Position numbers and translations under genes: made by a program. Below are positions 1 through 9,419 of a DNA stretch of 64,000 bases, one piece after another; within the stretch, counting starts at the first letter, position 1; every line of letters begins with the position of its first letter. This DNA is from Nitrobacter sp963807355 (GTDB lineage: Bacteria; Pseudomonadota; Alphaproteobacteria; Rhizobiales; Xanthobacteraceae). A model generated the notes under the pieces. It did not search any database. It was not told where the DNA came from and saw only the letters and a list, made by a program, of their open reading frames with translations. The stretch spans positions 34,480 to 98,479 of the forward strand of contig CAWEBX010000023.1 of the NCBI GenBank assembly GCA_963807355.1, written 5' to 3'.

Positions 1-2080
1 TGTCGATCATGCCCAGGATGAGCTTGTCCTTGAACTTATTAACGCCGCCGGTGAACTTGAATGTCGCCATTGCGCGGCGCAGTTGATCGGCTTCATTGGC
101 CGAAAAGCCAGCCGCAACCATCGCAACCTGCATTGCCTGTTCCTGAAAGAGCGGAACGCCGAGCGTCTTGCCAAGAACCTTCTCCAGTTCAGGTTTCGGG
201 AATTCGACCCGCTCCTTACCTTCCCTGCGTCGCAGATAAGGATGGACCATATCGCCCTGGATAGGTCCCGGCCTGACAATGGCGACTTCGATCACGAGAT
301 CGTAGAAACGCTCCGGAGCCATGCGCGGCAGCATCGACATCTGCGCGCGGCTTTCGATTTGAAAAACACCGACCGTATCGGCCTTGCGGATCATCTCATA
401 TGTTGCGGGGTCTTCGGGCGGGATGGTTGCAAGGTTGCGATCAATGCCCTTCGACGAGCGCAGGAGATCGAACGCTCTCCGCATGCAGCCGAGCATACCG
501 AGCCCCAGCACATCGACTTTCATGAACTTCAGGGCTTCGATGTCGTCCTTGTCCCACTCGATAACCTGGCGGTTTTCCATCGCGGCGGGCTCAATAGGAA
601 CCAGCTCATCAAGCCTGTCCAGCGTCAGCACAAACCCGCCCGGATGCTGTGACAGATGGCGCGGCGTACCCATCAGCTGGCGCGCAAGGTCCAGTGCCAG
701 CCGCAGGCGGCGGTCCGAAAGATTGAGATTGAGATCCTTAAGCTCCGTCTCAGAGACGCCGTCCTCGCTCCAACCCCAGGTTATACGGGCAAGCGCGCCT
801 GTAACATCTTCAGGAATACCGAGCACCTTGCCAACCTCACGAATTGCGCCGCGCGCGCGATAGCGGGTCACGGTGGAGGTCAAAGCAGACCTCGTCCTGC
901 CGTAGGTCTCGTAAATCCACTGGATGACTTCTTCGCGCCGCTCATGCTCAAAGTCCACGTCGATGTCGGGCGGCTCGCGCCGCTCCTCGGACACGAACCG
1001 TTCGAAAAGCAGGCCTTGGCGCACCGGATCGATGGAAGTGACGCCCAGAACAAAGCACACGGCGGAATTCGCCGCCGATCCTCGCCCCTGGCACAGGATG
1101 CCTTTGGAACGTGCGAACCGGACAATAGAGTTAACGGTCAGGAAATACGGCGCGTAGTGCAGCCGTTCGATCAGCCCGAGTTCATGTCGCAGCTGCATCA
1201 CGACCTTATCGGGGATGCCGTCCGGATAACGCTGCGCAGCTCCGTCCCAAGTCAGTTTCTCAAGCCGGTCCTGGGCGGCCAGGCCATCCTGAAGCACTTC
1301 AGTGGGATAGCTGTAGGTCAGCTCTTCTAAAGAGAATTTGCAGCGCTCCGCGATCTCAAGCGTTCGGGCAACAGCCTCAGGATAGCGCCTGAACAGGCGC
1401 TCCATCTCGGCAGGCTCTTTCAAAAACCTGTCCGCGTGCTTCTCCTTGAGAAAGCCAGCCTTGTCTATTGTTGTCTTCAGTCTTATGCAGGTGACCACAT
1501 CCTGAAGCATCCGCATGCCAGGCTCATGATAAAGCACGTCTCCCGTCGCAGCTGTTGGCACACGCGCCTGCCAGGCCATCGTTGCGATATCATGCAAATG
1601 CGCAGCGTCGTCTGGGCGAAAGCGGCGCGTCAGCGCGCAATAGGCGCGGTCCTCGAATATTGTTTTCATTCGCTGTAGATATTCCGGCAGCCGCTCTGAC
1701 GGCTTGTCCGTAACGAGGACCGCAACCAGTCCCTCACTCCATGCCGCGACATCGTCGATGAAGAGTGAGCATTTGCCTTTGCCCGCACGGGCCTTACCGA
1801 CCGTCAGCAGGCGGCATAGCCGTCCGTAGGCTGCGCGGTCCGTTGGATAGACCAGCACAGAGGGAAAATCCTCAAGATCAAGCCTGCAGCCGACGATCAG
1901 GCGCACGCCGGTAACACGCGACGCTTCATAGGCGCGAACGATCCCGGAAAGAGAGTTGCGGTCAACCACCGCCATCGCTTCGATGCCAAGATTAGCTGCC
2001 GTCGAAAACAGTTCCTCCGCGCTTGATGCACCGCGCAGGAACGAAAAATGGCTTGTGACCTGTAGCTCGGCGTAGCTCAT
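1..2080 (-). CDS. dnaE2: error-prone DNA polymerase DnaE2 (ImuC), 3' end cut by window
   Basis: Alternative C-family DNA polymerase alpha subunit, the catalytic partner of ImuA and ImuB in SOS translesion synthesis. About 693 N-terminal residues are present of the roughly 1,050-1,100 usual for the family. It opens with a PHP-domain N-terminus (TSHFSFLRGAS). The polymerase active-site motif PDIDVDF lies near residues 369-375, preceded by GRGSAANSAVCF, and VLGKTLGVPLFQEQAMQVAM lies close to the window edge. Translation of the minus strand stays open to position 1. The ATG at 2080 overlaps the imuB stop (ATGA), as expected for translational coupling. It should be co-regulated with imuAB by the LexA box upstream of imuA. 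The identification is firm; only the C-terminus is unseen. Confidence 0.95.
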   Translation of the reverse strand, partial: MSYAELQVTSHFSFLRGASSAEELFSTAANLGIEAMAVVDRNSLSGIVRAYEASRVTGVRLIVGCRLDLEDFPSVLVYPTDRAAYGRLCRLLTVGKARAGKGKCSLFIDDVAAWSEGLVAVLVTDKPSERLPEYLQRMKTIFEDRAYCALTRRFRPDDAAHLHDIATMAWQARVPTAATGDVLYHEPGMRMLQDVVTCIRLKTTIDKAGFLKEKHADRFLKEPAEMERLFRRYPEAVARTLEIAERCKFSLEELTYSYPTEVLQDGLAAQDRLEKLTWDGAAQRYPDGIPDKVVMQLRHELGLIERLHYAPYFLTVNSIVRFARSKGILCQGRGSAANSAVCFVLGVTSIDPVRQGLLFERFVSEERREPPDIDVDFEHERREEVIQWIYETYGRTRSALTSTVTRYRARGAIREVGKVLGIPEDVTGALARITWGWSEDGVSETELKDLNLNLSDRRLRLALDLARQLMGTPRHLSQHPGGFVLTLDRLDELVPIEPAAMENRQVIEWDKDDIEALKFMKVDVLGLGMLGCMRRAFDLLRSSKGIDRNLATIPPEDPATYEMIRKADTVGVFQIESRAQMSMLPRMAPERFYDLVIEVAIVRPGPIQGDMVHPYLRRREGKERVEFPKPELEKVLGKTLGVPLFQEQAMQVAMVAAGFSANEADQLRRAMATFKFTGGVNKFKDKLILGMID

Positions 2081-3585
2081 GCTTCACCAAGCCCGTGCAG
2101 CCACCAGCGACCGCCTGAGTCCGCAGGCGCGTCGCGGAAAAGCCAGAAGCGCTCGCCTCCTTCTGTCTCGACGCGGTAATAGTCGCGCTGCAAACCGATA
2201 TCCTGATCGGATATCCACCATTCGCCAACAATGCGCTCGGGACCATCAGCGCGCGCAATGCGATGCCGCACCTTGCGCCAGACAAAAAAGCGCGGCGGAC
2301 TGTCCGGAATCTCGGCGACTGCCTGAACCTGCTCAGGCGGCGATAAAAGGCGCGCGGGCCGCGGCGAATCCTGCGGCCAGATCGCGCCATCGGTGCGCGA
2401 GGTCGCAGCAACTCGGCGGGCGGATCGCTCGGGAATTTCGCTCTCCACCGGAGAAAGCCGAAACACACGCTCATTGCCGAGCCGCACGCGCAGCGTATCG
2501 ACGAGCTGGCTGACGTCCACCTCGGAGCCTCCCTGTTCCACATGCGCTCCGATGATCTGCCGCTCGGTTAGTGCCTCCACCCACGAAGCAGTCAGCGTTG
2601 CCTCCTCTATCCCAAAGCCCGCCTCGACCAGCACCAGGCGCTCTGCAAGAAGCTTGGACAGATGCTTTGCGTCCCGGTTCGGTTTCGAAGTGCCGATCCT
2701 GATGGCCTGCGCGATATTGTCGACACGCTGAAACACCATATCGAGCCGCCGGGCGCCGACGCCGCGCGCAGCAAGATCAAGCATCAGCTTGTCGCATAGA
2801 AGAGCGACAACGCGGTGGAGGTCATCCGGATTGCCGATTGGTTCCACGAATTTAAGCATCTTGCGCGGCATTTCACGCGGGATCAAGGGGACGAGCACCT
2901 CGCTAACCGCACCAAGCGCCTGATCGAAGCGCAACAACACCTCACCCGAAAATCTTTGACGCAAGGACGCGCGCGGCAACGCGGCGAGCTGAGCAATGCG
3001 CTCGATCCCGACATCGCGAAGTCCAATAATGTCCCGCTCAGGCAAACGTAAAGCGGCAATTGGCAGGCCGCCGAGAGCTTCAGACGAACGTCCGGGCGAC
3101 ACAATATCATCCTTGCTGTAATGCGAGACAGCCCATGCGCATCCGGGGGTATCGGAAACAGCTGCGCGCGCGGAAAGCTGCGCGGTCGCGAGCCGCGCGT
3201 GCATGTCTTTCAGGAGTGCCGCCTCGCCCTTGAATAGATGCGAGGAGCCCGCAACGTCGATAAATATCGTATCAGGCAGCCATGGGGTCACGAGCGGTGA
3301 ATAGCGCGTGCACCAGAGTGCAAGGCGCGTAAGCGCGGCCTTGTCCTCTTCAGGATTTGCATCTTTAACGCTAAGGTCCGGCACCAGCGTCTGCGCATGC
3401 GCGACTGTCATCCCGCATGCGAGCTTCAGCTTGCGCGCAGCCTCGTCAACCGACGCCAGAATGCGCCGGTTGCTTTCCTGGATTGCCGTCACCATTGGCA
3501 GCTCACGCGCTGGAGCGCCGCCGTTCCTGCGCCGAATTTGATCGGTCGGAAACGTCGGCAGGAAGAGTGCAACGACCCTCCGCAT
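2077..3585 (-). CDS. imuB: ImuB, Y-family polymerase-like mutasome protein
   Basis: Non-catalytic Y-family polymerase relative which, in Caulobacter and mycobacteria, bridges DnaE2 to the beta clamp. The protein is about 502 residues. The start at 3585 (MRRVVALFLPTFPTDQIRRR) is preferred over an upstream alternative at 3642 because GGAGG lies 6-7 bases upstream of it. Y-family fold segments are recognisable (FIDVAGSSHLFKGEAALL, then RLPERDIIGLRDVGIERIAQ in the helix-hairpin-helix area). The protein ends in GGRWWLHGLGEA. The first 80 or so bases overlap the 3' end of imuA, and the stop overlaps the dnaE2 start. The reading frame is intact, unlike many neighbours in this window. Confidence 0.93.
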   Translation of the reverse strand: MRRVVALFLPTFPTDQIRRRNGGAPARELPMVTAIQESNRRILASVDEAARKLKLACGMTVAHAQTLVPDLSVKDANPEEDKAALTRLALWCTRYSPLVTPWLPDTIFIDVAGSSHLFKGEAALLKDMHARLATAQLSARAAVSDTPGCAWAVSHYSKDDIVSPGRSSEALGGLPIAALRLPERDIIGLRDVGIERIAQLAALPRASLRQRFSGEVLLRFDQALGAVSEVLVPLIPREMPRKMLKFVEPIGNPDDLHRVVALLCDKLMLDLAARGVGARRLDMVFQRVDNIAQAIRIGTSKPNRDAKHLSKLLAERLVLVEAGFGIEEATLTASWVEALTERQIIGAHVEQGGSEVDVSQLVDTLRVRLGNERVFRLSPVESEIPERSARRVAATSRTDGAIWPQDSPRPARLLSPPEQVQAVAEIPDSPPRFFVWRKVRHRIARADGPERIVGEWWISDQDIGLQRDYYRVETEGGERFWLFRDAPADSGGRWWLHGLGEA

Positions 3586-4249
3586 TGCATGCCTCCACAG
3601 TCCAGATGTTCGGCGGTGCGCCCCTGCATCGCAGTAATTCAACTCGCCACAGCGGACGGCCCAGGCGGTAGGGGCTCGTTTCCAAGGACGGCGCGGGCGA
3701 AATCCGCCAGCGCGTCATTGCGGCAGTGCTCTCGCTCAAATGCTCGCAGGAACGCCTGATAATCAGGGCGGAAACTCCGGAGGTTTCGGCGGCAAGCTGC
3801 AGCCGCCGCGAGGGCGTCAGCGATATGCGGTTAAGTTCACCTACGACGCCTGCAAGGCCGCGCATACGCAATCCTTCCTCCATCGCAGGCAGGATCTCAG
3901 CGTCCTTCCAGGTTTCGCAGAAGATGATCCGATCCGGATGAAGACCGACGCAGGCCAGTGCGGGCGCGAACAGATCGCGGCTGTGCAGGCACCAAAGAAC
4001 GGGACCGGGCAGCCGCGCAAGGATGCCCGCCACGAACAGCAAGGCGCAGGCAGCATAACCGCCGCGCGGCCCCGCTTCACTGACTTCATGGACGGCACCG
4101 AGCTGAAGGCCGCCACCCGGAAGCGCCGTGTCGATTTCCTGAAGACCGAACGGCAGGACGGGCCGGTGCGAAGACACACCTGCCGCGGCCTTCATCATCC
4201 GCCGAAGCTCGGCCAATGGTATTGAAGATGAACTGGCCGGAATTGCCAT
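3503..4249 (-). CDS. imuA: ImuA, RecA-like accessory protein of the SOS mutasome
   Basis: First gene of the imuA-imuB-dnaE2 operon, 248 residues. ImuA proteins are RecA/SulA-like and are needed for DnaE2-dependent mutagenesis. Recognisable segments are PFGLQEIDTALPGGGL, GPVLWCLHSRDLFAPAL and LWRVELLRCRGAPPNIWTVE. The frame is also open to 4315, but that extension would read through the LexA box; the ATG at 4249 places the box about 25 bases upstream of the start and has GGAGG about 11 bases before it. The 3' end overlaps imuB by about 80 bases. Frame intact. Confidence 0.9.
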   Translation of the reverse strand: MAIPASSSSIPLAELRRMMKAAAGVSSHRPVLPFGLQEIDTALPGGGLQLGAVHEVSEAGPRGGYAACALLFVAGILARLPGPVLWCLHSRDLFAPALACVGLHPDRIIFCETWKDAEILPAMEEGLRMRGLAGVVGELNRISLTPSRRLQLAAETSGVSALIIRRSCEHLSESTAAMTRWRISPAPSLETSPYRLGRPLWRVELLRCRGAPPNIWTVEACNAEGRCTLPADVSDRSNSAQERRRSSA

Positions 4250-4273
4250 GGAACTCTGTACCTCCACAGACAA

Positions 4274-4288
4274 GAACAAATAATGAAC
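4274..4288 (-). promoter_or_regulatory. LexA box upstream of imuA
   Basis: GAACAAATAATGAAC on the plus strand, which reads GTTCATTATTTGTTC on the minus strand. This is an exact GTTC-N7-GTTC alphaproteobacterial LexA operator. It lies 25 bases before the imuA ATG and about 130 bases from the divergent polX start. The imuAB-dnaE2 operon is a classical SOS target in this class. Confidence 0.9.
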
Positions 4289-4420
4289 ATGGTTGGTTGC
4301 CGGTGAGTCAATCAAAATTGGCTGGGCATTGATTCAGCGAGATTTTCCCGCCCGGAACCTGCGCGATCCTGGCCAGCCCGCATCTGGAACCCCGGCCCGC
4401 CCTTCCGTTTGTCAAAGGTT

Positions 4421-6179
4421 ATGGCCAAGTTGGACACGCAAGCAGTAGCCCGGCTCCTGCGGGAGTACGCGCACCGGACATCTCTCCGCGGCGGCAATCC
4501 CTACCGCGCGAAGGCATACTCGACCGCAGCTGATAGCCTTGCCGCCCTTTCACAACCGCTGGATCGCATCATTGCGGCGGGCACGCTCACCGAAATTTCC
4601 GGTATTGGCGACGCAATTGCGGACCTCGTGACCAAACTTCATCAGACGGGGTCACATCCAAGTCTTGAAAAGCTTCGCAAAGAAGTGCCCGAAGGAGTGC
4701 TTGAACTCTTCGCTATCCCTGGACTCCGGCCCGATAAGATTTTGAAGCTCCATCAGGAACTCGGAGTCGCTTCGCTTGCCCAGCTGGAAGCGGCAGCGAA
4801 GGAAGACCGCATACGCAAGGTCAAAGGCCTTGGCGCTGCGCTGCAAACGAAAGTCTTGCAGAACCTCTCCATCGCCCGGAGCGGAGATACGCAGCTTCAT
4901 CTACATAAGGCCGCCGCTCTACTCGAAAGCGCTGTTGCCGCTGTGAAGCGCGAGCACCCGGAATATTCACGCGTCGAAATCGCAGGAGATTTTCGAAGGG
5001 GCAGCGAACTTGTTACCGATCTAGCGCTGGTCGCTCAGACAAAATCCACATCGCCGAAACTCGAAGCATCGGGCGGTTTGAATCTCGTCGTCACTGACAA
5101 AAAGCATTTTGGCGCAAATCTTCTCACTGCGACTGGCTCATCTGCGCATCTTGAACAGCTGCGAGCATTCGCGCAGGACAAAGGCTACGAACTGAAGCCG
5201 GACGGCCTCTATCGCGGCAAGAAACTTGTCGCTGCTGCGACCGAGGAACGACATCTACGAAGCGCTTGAGTTGCAGTTTATCGAGCCTGAACTCCGGGAG
5301 GGCAGGAATGAAATAAAGAAAGCTGCAAGGCACGAGCTGCCAACACTTGTCCGTGACAAGGACCTCCGCGGTATACTCCACTGTCATACGACCGCATCGG
5401 ATGGCGCAGAAACGCTCGAAACGATGGCCGAAGCGACGCGGGAGCGCGGCTTCGAGTATTTCGGCGTCGCTGACCACTCGCAATCGGCTCACTATGCGGG
5501 AGGTCTCTCCTTGGAAGAGATCACCGAGCAGCATCACGAGGCCCACCGGCTAAACAAGCGATATGGCAAGTCGTTTCGTGTCCTAAAGGGAATTGAAGCC
5601 GACATCCTGGCTGACGGATCACTGGACTATCCCAGCCGCATCCTTGATAGTTTCGACTTCGTCGTGGCAAGCGTGCATAGCCGTTTCAAAATGTCGAAAA
5701 AAGAGCAAACCGACCGAATTCTCAAGGCGGTCAGAAACCCGCATACGACGATTTTGGGCCATATGACGGGTCGCCAGCTCCAGCGTCGCCCTGGCTACGA
5801 GATCGACGTCGATAAAATACTAGAGGCCTGCGCTGAATACGACGTTGCCGTTGAGATAAACGCTCATCCGTGGCGGCTCGATCTTGATTGGCGTTGGCAT
5901 GAAAAGGCACTCGATTACGGTTGTATGTTAAGCATCAATCCGGATGCCCATTCCATCCGCGAACTCGATCACATGCGTTGGGGGGTGGAAATGGCGCGGA
6001 AGGGAGGCGTCCCAGCTGATCGCGTCCTCAACGCGATGACGCTCTCCAAGCTCCTTCGCCATCTCACCCAAAAGCGCCGTGCTTTCAGCAATGCAGCACC
6101 GCAGGCGCGGATTGATATCGATTGTACAGCGCACCATCCAGTTTTGGGGCGCGATACTAGGAGGCTTCCTCCACAGTGA
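4421..6179 (+). CDS. PolX/PHP family DNA repair protein, one frameshift
   Basis: Two-part protein of about 585 residues. The first part (4421-about 5250) carries helix-hairpin-helix motifs (SGIGDAIADLV, KVKGLGAALQTKVL) and a nucleotidyltransferase-like region. The second part (about 5250-6179) is a PHP phosphoesterase with its metal-site motifs: HCHTTASDG, VADHSQSAHYAGGL, GIEADIL, ASVHSRF, ILGHMTGR and NPDAHS. The halves are out of frame; TEE continues as DIYEALELQFIEPELREG in the next frame near 5250, where the family reads straight through. In the polymerase part the usual GS-x-RRG...DxD is AGDFRRGSELVTDLALVA, so the catalytic aspartate pair seems lost; the PHP nuclease may be the active part. 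The ATG at 4421 is preferred over an in-frame TTG at 4409. Divergent from the imu operon. Confidence 0.85.
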
Positions 6180-6604
6180 AAACGGGGCCTTCCGGTAAAC
6201 ACGCCCACGCGATCCTCACTCCGCAGAAGCCTCACACGCGCGAGGCCAATACGACTGAGACATTCGCGCAACGTGGCTCGTTCCGCATCATTAGCCGCGT
6301 CCTCAAACGCATTCCGGGATTAGACAGCGCTTGACCATCTCTGATGGGCGGCCAGCGCTGTCGCTCGTCAAGACAGAGGTCCGCCGTCCATGAGTAACAA
6401 ATCAAGCGCGATAGAACGAGATTTCAATTTTGAGCAATTCCTCACGCGGGTCGTTGAGTTGAATTCGGCGACCTCTTGATGAGGCGACCCGCAAGGTTGA
6501 AATGTCCAGGCTGTGCCTGGATATGGCGCGTACTGATACCGAACGTCGAGAGGTCCGTTTCCATGAACTAGGCCGGCAGCTCCAGGCTTCGACCGACCCT
6601 TCTT
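6180..6604. other. 425-bp stretch with no supported gene
   Basis: No recognisable protein. An ATG at 6390 opens a 29-codon frame ending at 6479. The neighbouring frame continues to 6632 with RKVEMSRLCLDMARTDTERR, so a small frameshifted gene of about 75 codons is possible but unsupported by any family. Confidence 0.4.
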
Positions 6605-7000
6605 TCACTCGAACGAATGCATCACCCTGCTAAAAGCGGGATGGCTCCGGTTCTTGACCTTGATCCACCTATTCGATCTGCCGCGCCGATAAACACTCTC
6701 TGCCGGGCCATTTGGCATTGCGCAGGTGCAGCGGCAATCCTCGGAGATCATCGCCAGTGAGCACCAGGCAGTCGAAAACTGGATCTCGGCGTCGTGCCGG
6801 CGCGAGTGCAGCCCGTCGAAATCGCTGTGACCGTCGGTCGTCAGCAGCACAACCTCGCCGTCGAGGACGATGCTCCAGTTCGGTAACGCGGCTTCAGCAA
6901 TGCCCCGATAGCAGACGGTCCAGTTCTGGCCGTTGCGGGTAGCCGCACACGCTTGCCGTCGTGCTAATTTGCCCCTTGGATGGAGATTTTGGACCGTCAT
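6605..7000 (-). pseudogene. ATP-dependent DNA ligase D remnant
   Basis: Fragment resembling the adenylation domain of ATP-dependent ligases of the LigD (non-homologous end joining) type. NWSIVLDGEVVLLTTDGHSD and FDGLHSRRHDAEIQF match the region after the nucleotide-binding lysine, and YRRGRSNRWIKVKNRSHPAF matches the conserved motif V region. The residues that should lie between them (about 50 or more) are missing, so the segment carries an internal deletion as well as lacking both ends. No Ku or ligase primase domain is visible nearby. It is a decayed relic, not a functional ligase. Confidence 0.75.
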
Positions 7001-7134
7001 CGCCTAGGCTGGTTTCATCAGCATCGCGATTTCGTCATCAGACGAAGCCGAACGGCACTATCTAGTTAGAACCGAAATTCGGGCGGGCCGCTTCCTGGCT
7101 TTCGCGATCGATGCAAGGGAACGAAGGAACGCAC

Positions 7135-7169
7135 AAAAATCGGCCTCAGCTGGCAAGCTGAGGCCGATT
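7135..7169 (-). terminator. rho-independent terminator for minus-strand transcripts
   Basis: Perfect 14-bp inverted repeat (7138-7151 and 7156-7169, core CGGCCTCAGCT) with a 4-base loop, flanked by AAAAA at 7135-7139. Read on the minus strand this is a GC-rich hairpin followed by a T run. It would end transcripts entering from the insertion-sequence remnant at higher coordinates. Confidence 0.65.
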
Positions 7170-7224
7170 CTCGAAGACTAAACAATAGGCAATATGCGTC
7201 CGAGATTACAAAATGCTTCCTGGC

Positions 7225-7248
7225 AGTATGTAGTTTACTGTACACCCC
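7225..7248 (+). repeat. recurrent box with TTTACTGTACACCCC (copy 1)
   Basis: First of three related boxes in this accessory block, sharing AGTAT, a short AT-rich stretch, and ACTGTACACC. It lies about 150 bases left of the IS5-like remnant. See the copies at 9223 and 15163. Confidence 0.6.
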
Positions 7249-7397
7249 GCAAGGGTATTTGTCCAGCCCTTAATGCGATCTTCCAGACGCTGGCGTGCCT
7301 GGACAACTTCGGCCGAAGCGAGTACAGGGCAACGATCGGGGAGTGGCGAGCGTCACGGAAAAGGAGGACGTCGGCAGTTTGCTATTAGGGTCCGGAC

Positions 7398-7919
7398 TCA
7401 TAACCAGTAACTGACCACCGCAGCGATGCAGACGGCTGCGAGGAAATTGATTGCGAGACGATCATATCTGGTAGCGATGCGGCGGAAGTCCTTCAAGCGA
7501 CAGAACATACGCTCGATGGCGTTACGGCTTCGATATAGACGACTGGCGAAAAGCAATTCTTCCAGTGTCGGTTCGCCTTGGGCGGGATGTTCGGCATCGC
7601 ACCCTTTCCCTCGACCTGTCGGCGGATGGCATCGCTGTCGTAACCCTTGTCGCCGTGCAGGATCGCGGAACGTGGCATCTGTTCGAGCATATAGACTTCC
7701 GGCGCATCGATCCCAGCGCCACCGGACTTTAGAACCTGGATAATGCCGCTGATGACCCGCTGATCATCGACCCGCGGCTTGCCGCGCGTATCATTAGGCA
7801 GAAGCGGTTTGAGAACAGCGCACCGATGCTTCGTTCGCCAAAAGCAACGGCGACTTATCAAAGGCCTCCTGTCGGAGACCGTGAATGACGAACACAGCGC
7901 CGAAGGAATTACGTTTCAT
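7398..7919 (-). mobile_element. IS5-family transposase remnant, internally deleted and frameshifted
   Basis: Minus-strand translation gives IS5-type transposase pieces: LKPLLPNDTRGKPRVDDQRV and GIIQVLKSGG at the N-terminus, then AILHGDKGYDSDAIRRQVEG (the second acidic catalytic region). After a frameshift near 7540 comes NAIERMFCRLKDFRRIATRY, ending in SYWL and a stop at 7398. The middle (roughly 90 residues including the first catalytic Asp) is missing: DAPEVY jumps directly to MLEQMP. The element cannot transpose by itself. GGGTCGCGACCC at 7920-7931 is a 12-bp perfect palindrome at its right boundary. Confidence 0.8.
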
Positions 7920-8185
7920 GGGTCGCGACCCTAGGAAACTTGACGGGACTTCTCGACAAGGTCAAGCGAGCGGTTCTGGCGACATCTTACTCGGGCGAAC
8001 GGTCCGCGAAAAACTACGATTTTGTGAATGCTGTCGCTCGGACAAATGACAGCCTGACAATCGCTAATATTCGAAAGCATAGTCCGGTCCTCGCGGATCT
8101 TGAATCCAGCGGCTCCATAAGATTGCAGCGCGCATGAATGCGGCAGCCATGTGGTTTCAAAAGAGCTACGGGTGTTCACGACGCC
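7916..8185 (+). pseudogene. beta-carbonic anhydrase C-terminal fragment
   Basis: Plus-strand reading WVATLGNLTGLLDKVKRAV, then YSGERSAKNYDFVNAVART and IANIRKHSPVLADLESSGSI, resembles the C-terminal half of beta-class carbonic anhydrases. The zinc-ligand half (CxDSR and HxxC) is absent because the frame begins abruptly beside the IS5-like remnant. After about 8118 the match continues only weakly in another frame (KIAARMN). It is best read as a gene truncated by insertion-sequence-associated rearrangement. Moderate certainty, since only about 65 residues are recognisable. Confidence 0.55.
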
Positions 8186-8321
8186 GGATATCACTCATCA
8201 AGAATATTGAGCCGAAAAAGCGCTTGAGCCGCCGCAATCCGCGTCCGCGCTGCCGTTCCGGCAAGGTGTTCTATTGAACCCGACTTACGAGGCCAGCGGC
8301 TTTTACCCTCGATGCATGTTC

Positions 8322-8690
8322 TCATGGTTTTAGCTCTGTGTTCGTCGTTCTACCTTCTGGCATTTGGTCAATCACCAGGAGTTCGACCGGCTCCGCCCCC
8401 GTATTTTCGCCGTAGTGCCACTCATCGATGACCTCGACGATGAAGTCTCCGGCCTTGTAATCGTAGCGTTGGCAAGTGTCGGGTGCATAGACAGTGAGAT
8501 GCCCAGCCTGAACTTAGGCATAGCGTGGCTAGGCATGCTTGTGAACCGGCATCCTGGCGCCAGGCGCGATGATGTAACGCAACACTGTAAGTGTGGCCCG
8601 CCCCGGTGGAAGGGTGATGGGTTGGCCGAGGCGGTCTTGTTGGTTGAAGTAAGCGGACGCGGCGGGGAATCGTGCATACTTCGTGGCAGT
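8322..8690 (-). pseudogene. cupin-domain protein, inactivated by two nonsense codons
   Basis: One minus-strand frame reads QPITLPPGRATLTVLRYIIA, PGARMPVHKHA, stop, PRYA, stop, VQAGHLTVYAPDT, then YKAGDFIVEVIDEWHYG and PVELLVIDQMPEGRTTNTEL. This is the pattern of small cupins that bind metal through HxH and a later histidine. The two stops (TAG and TAA) fall where relatives have tyrosines (PYPRYAYVQAG), and the frame is otherwise unbroken. That points to real point-mutation decay rather than sequencing indels. The stop codon is at 8322-8324; the 5' end is uncertain. Confidence 0.7.
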
Positions 8691-8764
8691 GTGCCCACTT
8701 TTCCTGGGCTGGGAACGAGGCGGGCAATTTGCGTCCGCACAGTCAGCGGCCGGAGGGCGCGGCT

Positions 8765-9147
8765 TTGAGCGCCGCGGAAAGCGCCGCGCGAGCAGCGGGC
8801 GTTCGGATCGGCATTTATGGTGATGCTCTCACGCTCACCGCCGAGGCCGCGCCGCCGGCGGACGTGCTGTCAGCGAACATTAGCGGAACGGCACCGCCAC
8901 GCTTGACTTCGTTGTGCGACTGAGGGTCGCCATGGCTTCGGCGTATCGCGGTGGAATTTTTTACATGATCGGCGTTGGGATTATTGCGGACGATTTAGCT
9001 GTTGCCGCTCCTCAAACCGTCCGCACCGTCCGCGACGGTCCTCAAGCCTTACGACCCAAAGTCTTTGACCGGAATGGGTTTCGGCTGATCCGTGGACGAT
9101 TCGGACGGTCCGGACGGTCCCGCTCCTGTGGCTTCTGGCGCGAATGA
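8765..9147 (+). pseudogene. remnant of a hypothetical protein with a TubC-like N-terminal motif
   Basis: A TTG-initiated frame at 8765 reads SAAESAARAAGVRIGIYGDA and LTLTAEAAPPADVL. This resembles the short TubC-like N-terminal module (AAGV, GDxLxL, PPxxVL) seen on many rhizobial hypothetical proteins. The match breaks at about 8875. A later frame (from 8914) carries TVRTVRDGPQALRPKVFDRN and GRSGRSRSCGFWRE, which I associate loosely with the tail of similar proteins. The whole is best treated as one broken gene of unknown function. Confidence 0.35.
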
Positions 9148-9222
9148 TTGCATAGTGCGAAATATGGAACCGAGTGTTTTTCTGGAGACCTATCGCAATT
9201 TCTGTTGCCGCAATTTTAAGGA

Positions 9223-9246
9223 AGTATTAAGTTTACTGTACACCCC
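9223..9246 (+). repeat. recurrent box with TTTACTGTACACCCC (copy 2)
   Basis: Second copy: AGTATTAAG followed by TTTACTGTACACCCC. It differs from copy 1 at only two positions in 24, while the flanking sequences differ completely. Confidence 0.6.
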
Positions 9247-9419
9247 ACGTCGTACCTGATTTGGTGGAGAAAAGTCTCGGCAAATGATCGCTAATGAACT
9301 ACCCGATCGCGCGATAGCGCGAAGTGGGTTACAAGAATTGTCGAGTACGAGGACCACGACATCAATGAGTTGGATGCGTCACGAAACGCCACTCCGGAGA
9401 ATGTACATGGAACAGTACA

